This document shows positions 58,955 through 64,000 of a stretch of 64,000 nucleotides of DNA, in pieces. The DNA comes from Sipunculus nudus (Eukaryota; Annelida; Sipuncula; Golfingiida; Sipunculidae), in the NCBI GenBank assembly GCA_026874595.1, contig CM049311.1, positions 5,429,676-5,493,675 on the forward strand, written 5' to 3'. Position 1 is the first letter of the stretch; each line of letters starts with the position of its first letter. A program made the translations under genes and the position numbers. The notes below the pieces were generated by a model. That model did no database searches. It saw only the letters and a list, made by a program, of their open reading frames with translations, and had not been told where the DNA came from.

Positions 58955-59164
58955 ATGCATGGGAAAGGTGGACCTTATTTAAAGCTGGATAACCGTGGGC
59001 ATCCATATTTGCCTAGAAAAAAGTGATTGGGACAACCCACAGAAATACGCGTGAAAGCCCTCCCTGGAATAAGGATCCCCGCCAAAGACATCCTCGATTC
59101 AGACAATTACAAACTCCCTTATGACAAAGAGGCCCAAACCTACTACCTAGAATATAAAATTTGA
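58955..59164 (+). pseudogene. uncharacterised protein-like reading frame with one stop
   Basis: From ATG 58955 a single frame runs 69 codons to TGA 59162 with one internal TGA (59024). The first 23 residues include GGPYLKLDNRGHPYLPRKK. The 45 after the stop include EIRVKALPGIRIPAKDILD and PYDKEAQTYYLEYKI. Charged, proline-containing, non-repetitive composition on both sides of the stop in one frame, in AT-rich surroundings where random frames look different, suggests a decayed exon or retrocopy. Alternatively the second part is a terminal exon after CCCACAG|AAATACG. I do not recognise the family. No upstream exon found. Confidence 0.35.
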
Positions 59165-59599
59165 TATTATATAGTTTGTTTGTATTAAAGTAATTCTTGC
59201 TCAGTTTTGAACAATCTATTTTTCATAATTTAAATTTGATTCAAATCATCCTCATTCATAAACAATATACTAAATAATCATAAATAACATAATAAATATT
59301 AATATTGTAATTACAATTCAGTGGAGAAATGAATGCATATACATATCCTAAAATAACTCCATATATGAGATGCCTAATTGAAAGTTTATTTAGGACAATA
59401 TGAAATAAAAAAAATACCGAATACGGAATAATCTTGAAACCGCTATGTTAAAAATTGTGTTCTATTCCCCCGAAATGAGGGAAACAATTGTATTTGTCCC
59501 CTACTTCAAAAAAATGTGGGGGACATGTCCCACCTATATATATATATAGCTTAAAACAGGGCCCCTGTGGAGAAATACTTTTAATTATCAACACAAATA
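59165..59599. other. AT-rich intergenic
   Basis: Nothing recognised. Confidence 0.5.
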
Positions 59600-60018
59600 T
59601 ATACTGTGGTCGTCTTCATATTCGCAGGGTTAAAATTTCGCGATTTTCAATTTTTAATGGTTCGCAAGGGTTCCATTTTCGCGGTCTAACCAGACAAATA
59701 ACCTGTATATAAGACCAATCCATTATCATATGAATTCATCTCTTAACTTAAAAGCGGAATTGATACAACTGGATTGGGAAATGTCGAACGAATGGCCATT
59801 TTTGTTCATTTGTGGCTGACTATTTGAAAATAAAATGTGATATAATCTGTGAATGACAGTACATGTTCCATTCTTTATTGAAATATCAGTCTAACGGCTT
59901 TTGGCCTGCCTTTGGTGACGGAACCTTTTATTCACAAAAGGTTTTTTCGCGATAATATCCCATTCGCGAATATCGCGAATTTGAAACCCTGGTGAACATA
60001 AAGACAACATTACAGTAT
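59600..60018. mobile_element. MITE-like element with TTCGCG-rich inverted ends
   Basis: The left end ATACTGTGGTCGTCTTCATA...TTCGC..GGGTTAAAATTTCGCGAT is mirrored at the right end (ATCGCGAATTTGAAACCCTGG...ACAGTAT, to 60018) with diverged pairing over about 50 bases. The ends are rich in TTCGCGAA words. About 420 bp, noncoding. No clear target duplication. Confidence 0.5.
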
Positions 60019-60638
60019 ACATGATGTGAGACTAAGTTCGCGTGGCAGTTTGAGTGTGTGTGTTTAGACTAGAATTGTAAGACCAAGGGTAACACAAACC
60101 CAATTTTATTAATATATATATTTGTAAAAAGTCAAACTCTGATGCAAGAGACTATTATTTAAGGAACTTAGTTACAAAGTTATCCCAAGAGGGATTGAAA
60201 GTTCAGAATTTGTGTAGATGTTATATGGAAATACTCACAAGACCACCTGACACACATGCACTTTCACTGACATTCTTGCCAGTACCATATGTGCAATTCT
60301 TCAAATAGGGGCCAAAATAGGGTCCGACTGCTTCATAGGGTATTATTAACTATTTATTTCGATTCCCGATATGAGGATAATACTGCAAGAGTAAGTCCAG
60401 ATACAATTTTAGGGCAAATTTTTAAGATCCAAAATGAAGCCTTAATAAAAAATAGATGTCCTAAATAAGAGGTTCCAATGAAAATATAAATAAATTTTTT
60501 ATCCATCACTAATAATTGGGGTATTTTTGTGTTTGTTTACAATAAACAAGATCTAATGTGCTTCCTACAAAATATCTATGAGCTACTCTTCTGTATTTAT
60601 CACTTGCTGGACTAACGAAGACATGTCCTAAATTTTCG
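60019..60638. other. intergenic, nothing recognised
   Basis: No supported feature. Confidence 0.5.
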
Positions 60639-61309
60639 TCAACTCCGTTACAACAGCACCAATATGCCATCTACAGCCATCCAGTGGAACAAATCGAGTG
60701 GCCAATCATATCATTCGTTACAGTGTACGACATTCAAAGTGAAGAATCATGGCTTCAATCCAGAGTTTTGATTTTTTTCAGTGAAAAAGTGTAAAAAAAG
60801 TTAAGTAGCTTAATTCACCCATCAACTCTGTTACGCCATTTGTGAAAAAAGTAATCGTTGAAACCTTTGAACATACATGAACAGAGAAAGGCATCGTAAA
60901 ACTATTAGAAATGAAATATTTGTTTGAACGATTTCATGTCTATTATGTCCGCTGATTAGGTAAAATTTAAAAAATAATCAGCTCCGTTACCATCAACTCC
61001 GTTGCGATTCTATTGTAACGGAGTTGACGAATCACCAAACATTTTTTTCTATGAAAAGCCCAACCAGTAATAAATTATTCCCTGACGAAAGGATTAACAA
61101 ATAAGCACACTGAAGAGAAGAAGCAGCTTCACTGACCACGTGATATTTAGTATAATCCATTTTAATACGTTTATCTTGGTCTGGAAAATAATGTTGCTCT
61201 TTGGAAAAAAAAATAACTAATTTTGGTAGTTAAAAAATGCTTAAGTCTTGAAATTTGACAGCAATAAAAACATTAAAACTTATATTAGACATATTTTATA
61301 AGTTTGTTT

Positions 61310-62413
61310 TAGAAGTGCGGACCGGACCGGACCTTTCGATGCACCAAATAAGCGTCCTGTCCTTGTCAGGTCCAGCTGTAGGCGTTCCGGTCCATAAGGT
61401 GGACCGGTCAAAGGGGTTTGGTCCATTTATTAAAATATCATTAAAATTGAAATATATTGTAATTCCTTTTATTCTACGTTTGTTCCACATATTTTTTTCA
61501 TTACATATATTTGTTCAAATATTTAACAAAACCGGATATCATACACAGCAAAACGTGCTATAAATGTAATATTATAATCTATACTTTAATCGCAGGATCT
61601 GGGTTTGATTTTTAATGACAAATTTTAAAATTTTAAACTTTGTAATAATTTTACAGTGGTATATATTTTGTGTTACTGTGTGGGGCATAGTGATTAGAAT
61701 ATAAGCCAAATGTGCAGGGTGCATGGAGCGAGCTGATTTAAAGAATTTGCTTGGCGGGGATAGATGCGGGCTGACATAAGCTGATTAGTTTTGTAGCGGT
61801 TCAAGTGCGATTTGATATTGAAAACTTTTTAATCTAATGTGCAGGGTTGGGCGAGCTGATTCAAAGATTATGCTGGGCAGGGATGCGGATTGACATCAGC
61901 TGATAAGTTATGTAATGGTTTATGTGCGTTTTGATACAGAAAAATTATTAATCCTTTGTTAATAATTTAATATAAAGAATATATTTAATGTATTCATCGT
62001 ATAGAAATTGGTCTTATATTATACTGAGCAAAAGTATCAGCATTGTGCGACACAGCAGGGACAATGATCTAATGCTGAACATGTCACTTTAATCATGAGT
62101 TAATAACAAAAAAATGACCTTTAACTGTTACTCAATAGGAAAAAAAAAATAAAATAATACATGTGCACGTATATAATTGTACTATTGCAGCTGTCATTGC
62201 TTTAAATACGTTTTATGTAGCCAATGAGTCTTTCTGAGATGGTTATTACCCCTTGTTCATAACACGATTTATTGGTGAAACTATAAATCCTTAAATTCAT
62301 CTGTTTAACTTAAACCTTTAAATATTAGGTAAGGCGGTCCAACCGGTCCGGTCCAGGAATAAGCGGTCCGGTATTTTGTGTTATCGGTCCAAGCGGTCCG
62401 GTCCACACCTCTA
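61310..62413. mobile_element. hAT-like non-autonomous element, ~1.1 kb
   Basis: The left end TAGAAGTGCGGACCGGACCGG and the right end, inverted, TAGAGGTGTGGACCGGACCG match over about 18 bases. GGACCGG words are repeated inside both ends. A TAGAGGTG-type terminus with GGACCGG subterminal repeats is typical of hAT-like elements. The flanks (AGTTTGTT and AGTTGTTT) only partly resemble an 8-bp target duplication. No transposase. It contains a 127-base tandem duplication (61711-61960). Confidence 0.5.
61711..61960 (+). repeat. two-copy tandem repeat, ~127 bp
   Basis: TGTGCAGGGT...GCGAGCTGATT.AAAGA...GGGAT..GCGG.TGACAT.AGCTGAT.AGTT.TGTA occurs at 61711 and again at 61838 in the same order. It lies inside the hAT-like element and may be a subterminal repeat. 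Confidence 0.7.
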
Positions 62414-62456
62414 TAGTTGTTTATGAGCTTATAACTTAAATTCATTGGGTTTACAG

Positions 62457-62496
62457 GCTAATCACCATGGCTAAGACTGGGAAAGAACGAATGAGG
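62457..62496 (+). CDS. candidate short 5' coding exon (MAKTGKERMR)
   Basis: GGGTTTACAG (acceptor) is followed by GCTAATCACC, ATG at 62467 in a strong Kozak context (CACCATGG), ten codons MAKTGKERMR, then AGG|GTATAT (donor, phase 0). Many invertebrate uncharacterised proteins begin with a similar basic MAKS-x-x-ERMR-x-Y/F-R segment encoded by a short first coding exon. No second exon is evident before the window ends, so the gene, if real, continues beyond 64000. Plausible but unproven. Confidence 0.35.
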
Positions 62497-63962
62497 GTAT
62501 ATAGACATTATTATTTTCTGTTGGATTCATCTAATGAAGTGTTAGGCATTTAGATAAGAAATAATTTCCCCATAGCCTATACACGAAAGGAGAACATTCC
62601 AGATATGAACATTGTGTGTTGTGTATTCCGTTTTCTGTTCTACACCTGACAGCTTTTAGTGTAACACGAATTCACGTTGATTACAAGGCCGCTGAAAGTG
62701 TTCAGCTCAATCACGTTTTAGCATCGCATTGACCATTCAAGGACATTATGACTTCTTAATAAAACATGAAGTCTTTAGCATTAAATTAGGAGAAAGTTTT
62801 GGAACATGTTACTGTGTACAACTTTTTAGTGGTCGAGCAGGCCCTTTTAACTTAGGATTCACTGTTCAATCAAACATTTGATATCAGTTTAATATTTGCG
62901 TTAGTTTTAAATATTTGTGAAATTAATGGTAATATTTTATTAGTTTAGATGATACTAGCCTTTAAAGCCTGTTGCATACATAGCACAGCTTTTAATTTGA
63001 TAAGGTAACAAGACTGTCATTTTTGTTGAGAATGCATCAACTCCGTTACAGCTCTTAATTGTAACAATATTTTCCTGGATTAAGATAATGTTGGCATTTC
63101 TTTACTTTCTCAAGTATTTTTTGTTATTAAAGGAGAGATATGTTTTATTGAATTCATATTGAAATGGTTAAATACCAAGTAGGTAGGCATTTAGCGAGTT
63201 CTTTCTCGCAACAATCCCGAGCTGAGTTGTTCAATTTAGCAGTAATTTACATTAATTGACTTTATGTGTTTAACATAAACGTTATGTGGTAAATTTTTGT
63301 TTACCTGTGAGGGTAACTTGTATCGATCCATTTTAGCATGATAAAACATGATAGTTATCTGTTTACTTTTTGTTCAAATGTGTTAAAAGTTTGGGTTAGA
63401 ATATCTTTATAATTTAGTGCGTTATCAACTCCGTTACATTCCAGTAAGGGCAACATTTTAGCCAAAACTATTTTCGATCATTTTCCTTCAGACTTTGCAG
63501 CAGTTAACATTACAAAGTACTGTCAAATGATGGACAATTAGTAGGAGATCAGTAATATTGAGCGTACCTGGCTCTTTTAGCAGGTTCTCTTCAATACACT
63601 TTATGGGTCAAACATTTGTGTGCACTATCAATTTATTATTGAGCATTAATTAAAATGTCAGGAATAATTTTCATATCAAACTCTAGTGTTTATGATAATT
63701 GTGTGCCACATTCGATCTTCTTTTATACCGCATTATTTTGTGATTAAAAAAAAATAAACTGCTGTAACGGAGCTGACTTGCTGACTAAAGAGTGCTATTC
63801 TTCTATTGTGGAAAAAAAGCAAGTATTGAGAAAAGTGCGCTGCTGATGGGAGTTTTTGACCGTTCATATATCCCGCATGAAAAGGAAAGAAGAAAAAATG
63901 AATTTTGCAACAACTTTTTTCCCTCTGTTTGGGACTCGAAATTGATCCCTATTCGGAGAATT
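62497..63962. other. possible intron or intergenic, no other exon recognised
   Basis: If the exon at 62457-62496 is real, this is its intron. It contains three copies of the TCAACTCCGTTAC word and nothing else that I recognise. Confidence 0.35.

Positions 63963-64000
<38 letters not shown>
63963..64000 (+). repeat. (AC)n(AT)n microsatellite, cut by window end
   Basis: Nine to ten AC units followed by AT repeat running off the window. Confidence 0.95.

Larger units (their letters stand above)
60639..63776. promoter_or_regulatory. dispersed TCAACTCCGTTAC motif cluster
   Basis: The 13-base word or a one-base variant occurs at 60639, 60822 (variant), 60978 (variant), 60993 (variant), 61015-61027 (reverse), 63037, 63425 and 63763-63776 (reverse, variant). 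Flanks are unrelated, so this is not a duplicated block. The reverse strand contains TAACGG, a Myb recognition core, but conservation is longer than that. Function unknown. Confidence 0.5.

Overview
This is a gene-poor, AT-rich eukaryotic window. The transposon mix (LINEs, tRNA-derived SINEs, many foldback elements, an LTR), the long microsatellites and poly-C runs, and a conserved bilaterian developmental gene suggest an invertebrate, most likely a lophotrochozoan and plausibly a mollusc. The phylum is an inference from style, not from a marker sequence.

The one clearly recognisable protein gene is a PRDM13 orthologue on the minus strand. It has three coding exons (57227-57018, 53567-53327, 52759-51720), consensus splice sites with phases 0 and 1, a PR/SET domain split over exons 1 and 2, one zinc finger starting exon 3, and three C-terminal C2H2 fingers nearly identical to the vertebrate PRDM13 fingers. 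It sits alone in its surroundings, as developmental transcription-factor genes often do. GC-richer, E-box-rich islands around it (33.9-35.6, 37.3-37.6, 39.8-40.1, 42.9-43.2, 48.1-48.5, 50.1-50.5 and 57.2-58.4 kb) are candidate regulatory DNA. One (42955-42974) carries a bipartite E-box/RBPJ arrangement resembling the PTF1 site, notable because Ptf1a acts upstream of Prdm13 in vertebrates.

From 1 to 24 kb the window is repeat-derived: degenerate tandem blocks (0.4-2.5 kb), two diverged copies of one tRNA-derived SINE (3.0 and 21.4 kb), a 93-bp foldback element with a perfect 9-bp target duplication (6.9 kb), a nested block at 7.06-9.94 kb (30-bp perfect outer inverted repeats enclosing a broken LINE and a 606-bp inverted-repeat element), an uninterrupted 81-copy TTATC array on a LINE-like tail (12.6 kb), a Helitron-like 3' end (16.3 kb), an intact tRNA-Ala(AGC) gene (18.3 kb) and a second LINE 3' fragment (20.2-21.2 kb). 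From 24.7 to 31.8 kb lies a 7.2-kb array of a 34-bp monomer. Its first part is monomeric and its later part is a 5-mer higher-order repeat of 170 bp. CTCF-consensus-like motifs and related flanking sequence occur on both sides. A probable solo LTR splits an AT microsatellite at 43.8-44.6 kb.

The right end (59-64 kb) holds a protein-like reading frame with one internal stop (59.0 kb), a hAT-like non-autonomous element (61.3-62.4 kb), a short candidate 5' coding exon starting MAKTGKERMR (62.47 kb), and eight copies in both orientations of a 13-base word, TCAACTCCGTTAC, in otherwise unrelated flanks. I cannot explain this word and regard it as the most novel signal here, together with the two-mode 34-bp satellite.
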